A program made the translations under genes and the position numbers. A DNA stretch of 64,000 bases from UBA10103 sp964437185. Lineage in GTDB: Bacteria; Patescibacteriota; Minisyncoccia; Phycocordibacterales; UBA2100. Positions 43,955 to 53,900 of the stretch are shown here, piece by piece. The stretch covers positions 1 to 64,000 of the forward strand of contig CAYTFU010000001.1 in assembly GCA_964437185.1 (NCBI GenBank), written 5' to 3'. The notes under the pieces were generated by a model. The model saw only the letters and a list, made by a program, of their open reading frames with translations, did no database searches and was not told where the DNA came from. Within the stretch, counting starts at the first letter, position 1. Each line of letters opens with the position of its first letter.

Positions 43955-45007
43955 CTAGTAAATCTGCAAATATTCCGGATCACAACGACGCTGTTGGTCG
44001 CTCTCGACGAGGGCGCAGATTTTTGCGGCTTCGGTACGTTTGCGAGCATATACAAACCGATTTGCCGCGAACTGAATGCATCGCTTCTGATAAAGCGGCA
44101 CGTCGCTCGCGCTCTCACAAAGAGATACGACAGACTCAGGCCGGAGATTAGCATTTAGACCGACGCTCAGTCCTATCCCTCCATAGCAGGTCTCACGTAA
44201 ATCTAGCTGTTTTAACGTGTCACACGTAGAACCAAGACTCGCGAGAACGGAGGGACGCGAAAAAGACTGAAACAGATCGCTATGAATTCGTAGGGGCGAT
44301 ATTAAAATGCAAACTTTCTTGTGCGCCGTATCTTGCATGGAATCGCATACATCAAATGGATTGTCGCGATTCACTGACCGTCGGTTGCTTCCCATGTCCC
44401 CTCCCAACAAGAACCGCTCATTATACTCCATCATCGCACCTCCGTGACAACTCAAAGTCCAGGGAATCGGCCGCTCTGGCGAGAACTTGTCGCACACTTT
44501 CATAACCTCATTAATTTTTCCAAGCTCATAGCCAGTCTCGTACACAAGCCCATGGCCAAGCCCGTGGATACACTGTCCAACTCGCCTTTTGCCATTGAGT
44601 GATCGGCACTGCTCTGCAGCTTGGTCTAGACTATCTGGACCCAACGCTTCTTGCATAAAGCCGACGACTTCGTGCAAACATCCCCAGTCGAAAGCATCGC
44701 CGCACGATTCTATAGCAAGAGCCCCCTCACGTTCAAAAAGCAGTTTTCCCACAGCGTGACCGATTGCGTGATAGCGCGTGCGAGCTTCATAAACACCCTC
44801 CGCCTTAGCCCATTCCACGAGCGAATCTCCTCCGTGAACCGCGTAGTAACTTTCCAAAACTTTGGAGTTCACTTCGGTGTGCCCATTTACATTCGAACTG
44901 AGTGGATAGAAGAGGTAGGGCCGGTTGACCACAAGATACGCCAGGAAGAGGGCGCAGGTTATGCAAGCGATTAAGAGTATTTTCCAACCGTACCGAAGCA
45001 AGCGCAT
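43955..45007 (-). CDS. Membrane-anchored His/Cys-rich protein, unknown
   Basis: About 350 residues from the ATG at 45005-45007. N-terminal membrane helix WKILLIACITCALFLAYLVV, then an extracytoplasmic domain with RYHAIGHAVGKLLFE, CGDAFDWGCLHEVVGFM, CRSLNGKRRVGQCIHGLGHGLVYE and CYGGIGLSVG. The evenly spaced cysteines and GH motifs suggest disulphides and a metal or catalytic site. I do not recognise a named family. It lies between CapA and rpsJ on the same strand. Confidence 0.65.
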   Translation of the reverse strand: MRLLRYGWKILLIACITCALFLAYLVVNRPYLFYPLSSNVNGHTEVNSKVLESYYAVHGGDSLVEWAKAEGVYEARTRYHAIGHAVGKLLFEREGALAIESCGDAFDWGCLHEVVGFMQEALGPDSLDQAAEQCRSLNGKRRVGQCIHGLGHGLVYETGYELGKINEVMKVCDKFSPERPIPWTLSCHGGAMMEYNERFLLGGDMGSNRRSVNRDNPFDVCDSMQDTAHKKVCILISPLRIHSDLFQSFSRPSVLASLGSTCDTLKQLDLRETCYGGIGLSVGLNANLRPESVVSLCESASDVPLYQKRCIQFAANRFVYARKRTEAAKICALVESDQQRRCDPEYLQIY

Positions 45008-45090
45008 GAACGCATTATACAAACTTCTCGCCTCAAATAAATCGTCGCGTCATTCGGCCGAGTACAGCGTAGGGGTGCGGAAACGCCAAA

Positions 45091-45155
45091 CAACGGAGCT
45101 TTTTTTGGAAAAAAGCCGCGTGAATTCTGAATCCTGCGAAGCGGGATTACAGAAT
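45091..45155 (-). terminator. Tandem hairpins after rpsJ
   Basis: ATTCTG.AATCC/GGATT.CAGAAT hairpin (45124-45155) just after the rpsJ stop, then GCTTTTTT/AAAAAAGC around 45091-45110, giving a T-run on the minus strand. Confidence 0.7.
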
Positions 45156-45536
45156 TTACATCATCTTTACATCGATGGAGACGCCAGATGGGAGATCGAT
45201 ATTGGTGAGCGCTTCGATGACCTTGGGCTCGGGATTCATGATATCGATCATGCGCTTGTGGATGCGCATCTCAAACTGCTCTCGGGAGTCTTTGTCGATG
45301 AAAGCTGCACGGTTGACCGTGTATTTCTTGATATCGATGGGGAGCGGAACGGGACCAATAACCTCGGCATTGTGACGGGCGGCGACGTCGATGATTTGCT
45401 TCGTCGCTCCGTCGAGCACTCCGTGCTCATAGGCGCGCACGCGAATGCGCAAACGACTCGGCCCTGCCGATTTCTTTGCCCCACGAGAAGCTCGCGCCTT
45501 CGCAGGGGCCTTGGTAACCTTCGATTCCGCTGTCAT
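45156..45536 (-). CDS. rpsJ: 30S ribosomal protein S10
   Basis: 126 residues from the ATG at 45534-45536. Core RLRIRVRAYEHGVLDGATKQIID, GPVPLPIDIKKYTVNRAAFIDKDSREQFEMRIHKRMIDI. The first 27 residues are a Lys/Ala-rich extension not seen in most S10 proteins. It is normally the first gene of the S10 operon but here is 14 kb from rplC and followed by its own terminator. Confidence 0.96.
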   Translation of the reverse strand: MTAESKVTKAPAKARASRGAKKSAGPSRLRIRVRAYEHGVLDGATKQIIDVAARHNAEVIGPVPLPIDIKKYTVNRAAFIDKDSREQFEMRIHKRMIDIMNPEPKVIEALTNIDLPSGVSIDVKMM

Positions 45537-45628
45537 AGAACCCAAAGAGTATGCACCAGAGGAGGGGGAAAAGCAAATTTTTGTATCGGTCATTGGATAG
45601 CGCGAAACGGACGTGTAATACTGGGCGA

Positions 45629-47035
45629 ATGCAAAAGAGCTTATTAAGGGGGTACCACCGCCTCTTTGCTCTCCACGAGATCGAGACGAGCGAGATCCTA
45701 CAGCTACTCTATTATGTAGTTAGTTTCTCATTCTTTGTCACCTTTTTTCTCTGGATTGAAAGAAGCGTCATTAGTATCTCAACATTCCAAAGTGGCGGGC
45801 ACGTCTGCCCCCCATACCTTCCATCGTGCGGTGAATATTACTTCCTGCAAGCCCTCCCATACGGATACACGCAGAGCGCATTTTACGTATTTCTCTTTCT
45901 AGTCTTGGGGTATGGAGTGTACTCCGCATACCGTAAAAACTGGGTGGCCGCTCACGGCGCACTCTTAGTCTGCCTCGTATGGAAAGTGGTTTTGGGATTT
46001 TTTCTCACCTATGGCGTACTAGGAAATTTCGACTATTACGACATGATCCTCGCCAGCGTATGGCTCTTTATGCGAGAAAAAGAATACTTCGCAAAAATCA
46101 CTTTTGTATTTCTGTACGTACTCGCATCTTCTATCAAAATCGACGGAGGGTGGATTTTTGCCAACTACTTCAACTCCCTTTTCACAGGAGCCCCAATCTT
46201 TGCGGCCCCGTATTTGCCTTTCTTTACAAACATTCTCATTGCGATGCAAATGATCGGAAGCTGGTTCTTGCTTTCGAGTAACAGCAAACTGCAGAAGGCA
46301 GCATTCTTTTATTTTTTACTCTTCCACGCGTATTCAGGGATTATCGTCAACTACCGCTATATTGCTATCTCAATACCCGCGTTATTCGTCCTGTTCTCAC
46401 AACCCGGCCACTTTCAAATACAAAAGGTCTCCAAAACCACCCTTCTCGGGTACGGTTTTCTATTCTTACTCATCTGCGGACAACTTATCGGAATTCTCAC
46501 GCCAGGTGATCAGAAAAAAACCCTCGAGGGCAATTACTATGGCCTGTATATGTTTGAAGCAAACCATCAGTGCATCTCGGAAACCACTACCTATCGCAAA
46601 GACGCAGAGCCTGTCGTAACAAGCCGTGAAAATCATGTCGCCAACAATCGCTGCGATCCGTACCGCTACTGGTTCCCGCTTAAGACCCTCTGCACTCGCG
46701 ATAGCATCATCGAGAGAATCGCATGGACGTTTGACCACTCAATCAACGGTGGCGCGTACGAACGCATCGTAGACGTGGAAGACGCGTGCGCGCTTACCTA
46801 TCGGGCAATCGGCCACAATGACTGGATACAAATCGACAAGCCTGAGTTTTTGGGTACCCCTGTGTATAAAACGGGCTTCGGATACAACCTCAACTCTCAG
46901 ATAAAAGTCCCTCCCGAGATAATTATTGACGATCCGTTGCTCGAAAAGATCAAGCTGGCCTATTGGATTCTCTGGTCGGCGTCCCTGGCTTTTGCGTGCG
47001 GCGCACTAATATACGTACACCTGAGAAAACGTTGA
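45629..47035 (+). CDS. HTTM-type membrane protein (paralog B)
   Basis: 468 residues from the ATG at 45629. About nine membrane helices with WVAAHGALLVCLVWKVVLGFF, NFDYYDMILASVWLF, LPFFTNILIAMQMIGSWFLLSS, then a C-domain sharing TLEGNYYGLYMFEANHQC, NRCDPYRYW and TFDHSINGGAYERIVD with paralog A. A final C-terminal helix is added (LAYWILWSASLAFACGALIYV). It diverges from rpsJ. Related to HTTM/SdpB-like proteins by layout; this is inference. Confidence 0.65.
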   Translation: MQKSLLRGYHRLFALHEIETSEILQLLYYVVSFSFFVTFFLWIERSVISISTFQSGGHVCPPYLPSCGEYYFLQALPYGYTQSAFYVFLFLVLGYGVYSAYRKNWVAAHGALLVCLVWKVVLGFFLTYGVLGNFDYYDMILASVWLFMREKEYFAKITFVFLYVLASSIKIDGGWIFANYFNSLFTGAPIFAAPYLPFFTNILIAMQMIGSWFLLSSNSKLQKAAFFYFLLFHAYSGIIVNYRYIAISIPALFVLFSQPGHFQIQKVSKTTLLGYGFLFLLICGQLIGILTPGDQKKTLEGNYYGLYMFEANHQCISETTTYRKDAEPVVTSRENHVANNRCDPYRYWFPLKTLCTRDSIIERIAWTFDHSINGGAYERIVDVEDACALTYRAIGHNDWIQIDKPEFLGTPVYKTGFGYNLNSQIKVPPEIIIDDPLLEKIKLAYWILWSASLAFACGALIYVHLRKR

Positions 47036-47124
47036 CGAATGCGCGGTTGCGTCCCGTAAACGCAATCTTTTGGGGATGGCATAGCCATTTAGGACGTGTT
47101 TGAAACTAACGGCATACGGCGAAA

Positions 47125-47661
47125 CTAGTACCCCTTGTGCGTCTTGAGGAACTTTTTCTCTGCCGCCGTATTCTTTCTTCCCAATATCGCGTTGCGATGT
47201 GGGAATCGACCAAACCGATCGACTATTCTCTTATGATCAATCGCGTATTTCATCATGTCCTTCCCCCAAATCTGCTTGAAGAGGCGCACCGACTCACGCT
47301 GGATGACCTTCGATTCGCTGTGCTCAAATGGGAGGTACATAAACATCCGTTCGTCCTTTGAGAGCGACTTTTCCGCGCCCTGCGCGATCGCTTCTTGCGC
47401 GAGGGCGAGAGCGAGGGCGTCGTACTGATACATTGCTGGCGTACCACGAAACATATTGCGAGAGAATTGATCGAGTACGATTATCTCAGCGAGTCGTCCA
47501 CGAGGCGCTTTTCTCCAGTGCGCTGTTTCCCCTCTCACTACCTGCCAATATGTTGTAAGAAATTTGAGGCGGACCTGCGCATCAAACTTCTTGTCCTTTG
47601 TAAACCACTGCTTCGGCGAGGAATCTTTGAACCAAAACTTGATTACGGTATCCCAGTGCAT
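47125..47661 (-). CDS. DUF924 family protein
   Basis: 178 residues from the ATG at 47659-47661. IKFWFKDSSPKQWFTKDKKFD, EIIVLDQFSRNMFRGTPAMYQYDALALALAQEAI, ERMFMYLPFEHSES, IVDRFGRFPHRNAILGR, all matching the DUF924 helical family of unknown function, usually about 180 residues. It converges with the HTTM-type gene. Confidence 0.9.
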   Translation of the reverse strand: MHWDTVIKFWFKDSSPKQWFTKDKKFDAQVRLKFLTTYWQVVRGETAHWRKAPRGRLAEIIVLDQFSRNMFRGTPAMYQYDALALALAQEAIAQGAEKSLSKDERMFMYLPFEHSESKVIQRESVRLFKQIWGKDMMKYAIDHKRIVDRFGRFPHRNAILGRKNTAAEKKFLKTHKGY

Positions 47662-47706
47662 ATGCACACTGTATCACCTACTCCTCTCAATTGCTTCAAC
47701 GACACT

Positions 47707-48236
47707 CTACGGCACATCAACCCAATATCGCGCCTTGTCGATACCAGTCTCCTGATTGTGTATGACACTCTCACGCACACCACCATTACTCTCGATCACT
47801 CGTCGCGATGGTTCGTTGGTGATATCGCACGTGAGGAGCACACGCGAAATACCCAATTCCTTTGCCTCTTGTAAGCCAAGTGCCAAGAGTTTCTTTCCAT
47901 ACCCTTGCCTTCGCCTACTCGGTCGGATGTTGTAACCAATATGGCCTCCTACTTTTTCCAAATTGTCGTTGAGTCGATGGCGGATTCTTACGCTCCCAAT
48001 ATACTCTCCGTCGATGAGCCAATACACTGATTGCGGTACGTACCCTTCGGGCAGATTTTCACCCTTGGAATGACTGCGCTGTCGCTCTACAAACGAATCA
48101 AAATCATTTTCCAACTCCGTGATCGAAATCGCCCTGTACGACGTACTCGTCGAGGGACTTTCCCCATCTGCCTGATACTCTTTACCGCCTCAATAAACGA
48201 GTCTTTGTACTCTGTAGAGGGCAACTCAAGCTGCAT
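47707..48236 (-). pseudogene. GNAT acetyltransferase, frameshifted
   Basis: The intact 3' part (47707-48114) has VYWLIDGEYIGSVRIRHRLND, GYNIRPSRRRQGYGKKLLALGLQEAKELGISRVLLTCD, the acetyl-CoA Q/RxxGxG/A motif. The expected N-terminus is in another frame: ATG at 48236 reads MQLELPSTEYKDSFIEAVK. Near 48178-48182 the frame must shift to continue YQADGESPSTS through ELENDFDSFVE. One missing G (AAGGAG read as AAGAG) explains it. It is either a real pseudogene or an assembly/sequencing error. Confidence 0.75.
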
Positions 48237-48279
48237 GGCTCCACAATATCACCAAACAGCGAAGCGAACGTATGACTCC

Positions 48280-48618
48280 TTACATCCCCGGCATCGACAT
48301 AATCTCCATCACGTCAGTCGTCGTACCTGGCATTGCGACATGCGGACTGCTTTTGAGAAGCTCCACGACTGCCTCCACTGACTCCGCTTGAACGATGGAG
48401 TAGCCTCCGATGTCGTTGGACACCGCAGAAGAAGCACTTCCGATAACTTGGGTATTCTTCCCGACTGGCGCGCCCATGTCAGCAAAACTGGCGGCGTTTT
48501 TCTTCAGCCACTCTCCCCACTTCCCCATACTCTCCTTCTGCTGCTCCGGTGTCATACTCGCCATCATTGTCTTCATTACTTCCATGTCCATCCTATACAA
48601 GACTAAGAATTTTTTCAT
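48280..48618 (-). CDS. YCII-related protein
   Basis: 112 residues. KKFLVLYRMDMEVMKTMMASMTPEQQKESMGKWGEWLKKN, then GYSIVQAESVEAVVELLKSSPHVAMPG. This is the YCII/DGPF-like dimeric alpha-beta barrel pattern. Function is generally unknown. It stands alone among damaged and toxin genes. Confidence 0.75.
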   Translation of the reverse strand: MKKFLVLYRMDMEVMKTMMASMTPEQQKESMGKWGEWLKKNAASFADMGAPVGKNTQVIGSASSAVSNDIGGYSIVQAESVEAVVELLKSSPHVAMPGTTTDVMEIMSMPGM

Positions 48619-48714
48619 GCAAAACTAAATTAGAAACTGTTAGTCTTGTCATGGTACCACATAAGAATCTGCGACTGTGATTGCACTGCAACACATACGT
48701 GTTACAATAGTCCC

Positions 48715-48993
48715 ATGGCTAAGACGGGGTACGTAAATGTACGGATGGAGAAGAGGCTCAAGGCAGAAGCCGAGAAGGTTCTTCGAGAAGTCGGTGTGAA
48801 TGCGTCGGACGCCCTCACTATGTTTTATAAGCAGGTCGTTATTCAGCAGGGTCTGCCCTTCGAAGTATGCACTCGATCGCACATACCCAACGCGACAACT
48901 CGTCGAGCACTTGCCGCGCTCGAACGCGGTGCGGGCCGCACCTACAAGGGAACCACCACAGATATTTTCGACGCGATACTCAAGGATAAGTAG
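48715..48993 (+). CDS. RelB/DinJ-like antitoxin
   Basis: 92 residues from the ATG at 48715. N-terminal ribbon-helix-helix AKTGYVNVRMEKRLKAEAEKVLREVGVNASDALTMFYKQVV, then the DinJ-type GLPFEV, ATTRRALAALERG. It precedes the damaged YafQ-like gene by 15 bases. Distinct from the antitoxin at 3191. Confidence 0.85.
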   Translation: MAKTGYVNVRMEKRLKAEAEKVLREVGVNASDALTMFYKQVVIQQGLPFEVCTRSHIPNATTRRALAALERGAGRTYKGTTTDIFDAILKDK

Positions 48994-49008
48994 AATTATT
49001 TTTCCGTC

Positions 49009-49277
49009 ATGAAGGATCTCCGCTTTGACGGGTCATTTAAGCGAGATCTGAAAAGAATCGCAAGGCGAGGCTGGAGCATCGAAAAATTAGACAATATCGT
49101 TACCCTCTTGCGCACAGCGAGCCCTCTCCCTTCAGCCGCTCGCACGCACAAACTCGGTGGCATGTACGCTGGAAAATGGAGTGCCACGTCGAGTCTGATT
49201 GGGTGCTTATCTACGATTTCACGGAGACGGTACTTCGGCTTGCTCGTACTGGCACGCACGCCGATCTATTTGAATAA
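49009..49277 (+). pseudogene. YafQ-type toxin, frameshifted
   Basis: The frame from ATG 49009 reads MKDLRFDGSFKRDLKRIARRGWS through THKLGGMYAGKW, the YafQ N-half. It then leaves the family. From about 49183 the other frame reads ECHVESDWVLIYDFTETVLR and ARTGTHADLFE, the exact YafQ C-half, ending at TAA 49275-49277. One missing base (TGGGAG read as TGGAG) restores it. No slippery heptamer is present, so programmed shifting is unlikely. Confidence 0.8.
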
Positions 49278-49298
49278 AGTGTACCGTCTCAGCAACAA

Positions 49299-49341
49299 AG
49301 AAAACCCGCATCCGTCTATAAGCGGAGCGGGTTTTCTTTGT
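49299..49341. terminator. Bidirectional terminator
   Basis: AAAGAAAACCCGC/GCGGGTTTTCTTT with inner TCCG/CGGA. It ends the toxin-antitoxin transcript. Confidence 0.85.
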
Positions 49342-49359
49342 TATTTCTTAGAGAAGAAA

Positions 49360-49386
49360 TTACGCAACTACCTTGGTGACTACTCC
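49360..49386 (-). pseudogene. Ghost copy of the tuf 3' end
   Basis: Reads GVVTKVVA plus stop TAA, identical in protein to the end of EF-Tu, 75 bases past the real stop. The codons differ only at third positions (for example GTC/GTA, ACC/ACA, GCG/GCA). Confidence 0.75.
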
Positions 49387-49426
49387 TCAGGATGTTTTAT
49401 GCGGTAATCCGCAGAAAACTTCGGAT

Positions 49427-49451
49427 GCCGCATTCGCAAAGCGAATGCGGC
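49427..49451 (-). terminator. Hairpin after tuf
   Basis: Perfect 11-bp stem GCCGCATTCGC/GCGAATGCGGC with loop AAA, between the tuf stop and the ghost tuf end. A smaller GCGG/CCGC hairpin follows near 49400. Confidence 0.7.
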
Positions 49452-49461
49452 GAGCACCGAC

Positions 49462-50661
49462 CTATGCAACAACCTTTGTTACAACTCCTGCTCCGACCGT
49501 CTTACCACCCTCGCGAATAGCAAAACGCATCTGGTCTTCGAGAGCAATCGGTGCCACGAGCTTCACCTTGAACGTAACGGTGTCGCCCGGCATCACCATC
49601 TCGACTCCCTCTTTGAGAGTCACTTCGCCCGTCACGTCCGTGGTGCGGACGTAGAACTGTGGCTTGTACCCAGTGAAGAATGGCGTGTGACGGCCACCCT
49701 CCTCCTTGGTCAAGATGTAGACCTCAGACTCAAATTCGGTGTGAGGCTTCACGCTCGCTGGCTTGCAGAGCACTTGGCCGCGGTGCACGTCTTCTTTCTT
49801 CGTACCTCGCAAAAGCACACCGGCGTTGTCGCCTGCCTGACCTTGGCTTAGGGATTTGTTGAACATTTCCACGCCGGTGACTGTCGTCTTCGCCGTATCC
49901 TTGATACCGACGATTTCGATTTCTTCACCCACCTTTACAACACCGCGTTCGATGCGGCCCGTGACGACGGTGCCTCGACCTTCGATCGAGAACACGTCTT
50001 CAATTGGCATGAGGAACGGCTTGTCGAGATCACGTACCGGCTGTGGGATGTACTCATCGAGCGCCTTTACGAGCTCCATGACCTTGTCGCTCCATTCATT
50101 TCCCGGAGCTGGATTCTCAAGTGCCTTCAAGCCCGAACCGCGAATGATCGGTGTGTTCTTGCCGTCGAAGCCCTGCTTCTCAAGCAATTCACGAACCTCT
50201 TCTTCGACGAGATCGATGAGATCCTTGTCGTCTACCTGGTCGACTTTGTTGAGAAAGACGATCAACTTCTTCACGCCCACCTGATTGGCAAGGAGTACGT
50301 GTTCACGTGTCTGAGGCATCACACCATCGGACGCTGCGACCACGAGGATAGCGCCGTCCATCTGCGCTGCGCCCGTGATCATGTTTTTGATGTAATCGGC
50401 GTGACCAGGGGCGTCGACGTGTGCGTAGTGACGAGCTGGTGTCTCGTACTCAGAGTGCGAGAGTGAGATCGTAATACCGCGCGCCTTCTCTTCTGGTGCC
50501 TTGTCGATGTCATCGACTCCCTTCACTGTCGCGGTGTATCCATTGCCGGCCTTTGAGAGGACGGTGAGGATGGCCGCGGTGAGCGTGGTCTTGCCGTGAT
50601 CAACGTGACCAATGGTCCCGACGTTGACGTGCGGCTTGCTTCGATTAAATTCTTCTGCCAT
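49462..50661 (-). CDS. tuf: Elongation factor Tu
   Basis: 399 residues. G1 GHVDHGKTT, G2 region EKARGITI, G3 DAPGHADY, G4 NKVD, domain 2 PVRDLDKPFLMPIEDVFSIEGRGTVVTGRIERG, domain 3 to GVVTKVVA. It carries aminoacyl-tRNA to the ribosome. Normally next to fusA; here 6.4 kb of accessory genes separate them. Confidence 0.98.
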   Translation of the reverse strand: MAEEFNRSKPHVNVGTIGHVDHGKTTLTAAILTVLSKAGNGYTATVKGVDDIDKAPEEKARGITISLSHSEYETPARHYAHVDAPGHADYIKNMITGAAQMDGAILVVAASDGVMPQTREHVLLANQVGVKKLIVFLNKVDQVDDKDLIDLVEEEVRELLEKQGFDGKNTPIIRGSGLKALENPAPGNEWSDKVMELVKALDEYIPQPVRDLDKPFLMPIEDVFSIEGRGTVVTGRIERGVVKVGEEIEIVGIKDTAKTTVTGVEMFNKSLSQGQAGDNAGVLLRGTKKEDVHRGQVLCKPASVKPHTEFESEVYILTKEEGGRHTPFFTGYKPQFYVRTTDVTGEVTLKEGVEMVMPGDTVTFKVKLVAPIALEDQMRFAIREGGKTVGAGVVTKVVA

Positions 50662-50912
50662 ACCATTTTTCTTTTACTCTTATGTCGCTAGGGACTAGCT
50701 AACAACACTACTAATATGTGTGTAACGCCAACGCGAGGTGGAGCGAATGCTCCGGTGTCCAGCTGTGATTTTCTGCCTCACGTGCATCTACTTCCGTTCC
50801 CTGAGGAGACGGGCGGGTCGCTACGCCGCGATACAAAATGGAGCAAAAGAATACGCACTGGACGTGCGTTGCACCATAGTATCAAAGTCGTTCGGAGCGT
50901 CAAGTTTTTTGC
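50662..50912. other. Intergenic region upstream of tuf, 251 bases
   Basis: No coding signal. It should hold the tuf promoter (leftward), but I see no clear -35/-10 pair. Confidence 0.35.
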
Positions 50913-53900
50913 CTATCGCGCTTCTTGGAAAGTCGGCACGATTGACACGGTTGCACTGCCTGTGAATGTTGAGCCGTCCAGTCCTACACATGAAAGATTG
51001 AACACCGTTCGCTGATTGATCGCGGGCGTCGCTTGGCCGCCCGCGACGTTTGTCGCTCCCACCCACGATCCAATATCTGGCGAGCTCGTGACGGAACACG
51101 ATGAGACGTTTGCCATATTCCAATAGAGTTTTGTGGACACCCCCGGACGCACGATGGAGGGGAACACCTGCAAATTGCCGGTGAGTGTGCTCGATGGAGT
51201 GGGCGTCGGCGGCGGATACAGACACACTGACGATCCAGGAGAGCAAAATCCGGGAGAAACACACGTCGTTACGTTTGAAATGATACAGGACGCGTTCTTA
51301 TACTGAATCGTATTTCCACTACAACTGTAAACTGGCGCGCATGTGACATCGAGAGTCGCTGGGCTAAACGAGCCGATACCAGAGGGGCCGGTAATGCTAC
51401 CCGTGTAGGTCGTTGAGTAAGAAGGCGTGACAACTACTGACCCATCGGCGCTGGAGCCTGTAAGAAATAGAGTGGGTCCTGTCGTTGCGGTGCTTGCGTA
51501 GATTGTCCAGCTTGCGCCCCCAATATTTGTCCACGAAAGTGTGGCGCTGCCTCCTTGAGATATTGTGGACGGGGTAAGGGTGAATGTGCCTGATGGAGGG
51601 TTCACGGTGAGTATCGCGGGGCAGCTCGTACTAAGAGGCAAAGATGGACTATAGGTAACTACGATAATACCTTGTGCACCTGTACCAGGACTTGTACCCG
51701 CGGCGCCTCCACCTCCCCCATATAAACCTCCGTCCCCAGTACCACCACCGCCGGAGCCACCTCCCGGACCGGCAGTCGCGCCGCCAGCGGTTTGGGTCCA
51801 AATAGTACCAGCACCTCCATATCCCCCCGCAGCATAACTGCCACTATTGAAACCCCCGCCCCCACCACCACCCACAGTACCATTGGTCGCCACCGACGAT
51901 CCGGTCGCTCCGGTACCAGCACCAGCGCCCGATCCGTTTGCACCACCATTCCCTCCATCGGTATCTCCCGCTGCACCTGCATTCCCAGGGCCAGCAAGTG
52001 TAGATGCGCCACCCCCGCCGCCTTTCGCGTAATCGGTGGTCGCCGAACCATTTCCGCCTACACCACCCACACCACCGGGCCCGGCTGCGCCGCCGCCTCC
52101 AGCGCGCCGCTGCGTACCGCCACCATCCGCTCCACCTTTACCACCTGAATATTTCACCGAACCTATTCCTTGAGCCGACGCGCCTCCGGGGCCGCCACCC
52201 GTCGTGCCCGCTTCACCTCCCTTCGCTAACACACCGTTTGTCGTGCTCGTAGGGGGCGCGCTTACATCTTTGTTGATCCACGAATCGCCGCCTCCGATAC
52301 CTGACGCACCTCCTGACCCAACCTTCACATAAATAGTCTGACCGGGCGAGAGAGATAGATCTGAGTGGGTGATCTTCGAATACGCGCCTCCGCCTCCACC
52401 ATCGCTTCCGAATTCACCTCCTCCTCCCCCGCCTATAACCTCAATCTTCCATGGAGGGAAAAAGTCGGCGGGTGCTATCCACGATGTAGCAGTTGTATCG
52501 GTGAGAAAAATAACTTTCTGAGCTCCGCTTGCGGCGGCCTCAACTGTACCAGTGTAGTCGGTGGTCGATACCGGTGACACTGCTACGGATCCTGGAGAGG
52601 CGACCGATACGTTTCCATGATTCGCGATTGTAAAAGAGGAAGCCCCGGAAGATGTGTAATTAAGGTTGGTCGTCTGTGTTGGATTAATGGGATTCGAATC
52701 AAAAGATATCGAACACGAAAGCACATTGAGGGTCACTGTGCACGTACTATCTCCTCCCGGTCCGCTGACCGATCCAATATATGTCGTGCTCACGCCGGGA
52801 ACAACTGAAGTGGATCCCGAAAGGGACACCGCACCGACACCGCTAATACTCATTGCGGTCGCGTTGGTCGAGGACCACGTCAGCGTGCTCGATTGAGAGC
52901 CTACTACGGAATCTGGGCTGAGATTGACAGAGCACGAGGGTGGAGGAAAAGGAACATTCACATTCACCCACTCACTACAATTGTTGCCCTCATTCGCGCC
53001 CTCGTTGATGATCCCGGCATCTGTGGAGGAACTCTTGTCGGCACACGCTCGAGTTGAGTATGTGCCCCCTGCGGTAAAGGTGTGTGGGAGCGATATGGTA
53101 TTGCTCGTGCCTCCTCTCAGGGATGAGAGAGAAACAGCGGGAGTGAGATCAGTAATGGTACCTCCGCCGTTTGCTGCGGACGCGACTTGGAAGAAGTTGG
53201 GGAAGCTGATCCCCGTTGAGCCAACGCCCGCGTTGGTAATGATGGCGGTGAGCGTGGTCGCAACGTCGATCGTGGCGGACGTCGGGCTCGTATTGAGCGC
53301 GGTGAGGTCGGGGCCGAGGGTGCCGCCGGTGTTGTAGAACACGCAGGAGACGATGTTGTCTTGGTTCAACTGAATGCCACCGATAATGCCATTGACGATA
53401 CTACCGGAGAGCGTGCCGTTGTCGGTTGCGCCCGTACATGAGGCGCCGAGGATGGTGTGGCCGCTCTGCTGAATTTCTTCAACGGACCATGGGCCGAAGC
53501 CGCTCACCTTGAAAGGCTCGGTGTAGCCCAGGAAGTCGGTGGTTTGCGAGACGCCCGCGACCGTGAAGTCCCATCCAGAGGCTGGAGCTTGGTCGTTGGT
53601 TGTGCCTAGATTGCCATCGACGTCGTAGATCTTCTTGACGGTGATGGTGCCTCCACACTGCTCGCGTGCGATGCTCGCTAAGTCAGTAGCGAGCGTGCTG
53701 AAGTTCGACAAGAACACGCTGTTGGGACTCGCGATTGCTTGGAGGTTCGCCGCATCGAGACCGTTGCCGATGCCGATGGCGAGGATGCGTGTTCCCGATG
53801 ACTTGATGGAGTTGGCGACCGTCACGGCTGCTGAGACTGCGGTGCTTTCGCTCACGCTCGTGTATCCACCGGTCGCATTATTAATCGTGTTTGGGTTGCC

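Noticed and set aside
49175..49200. Programmed frameshift in the YafQ-like toxin
   Set aside because: No slippery heptamer or stimulatory structure is seen; a simple base loss explains it.
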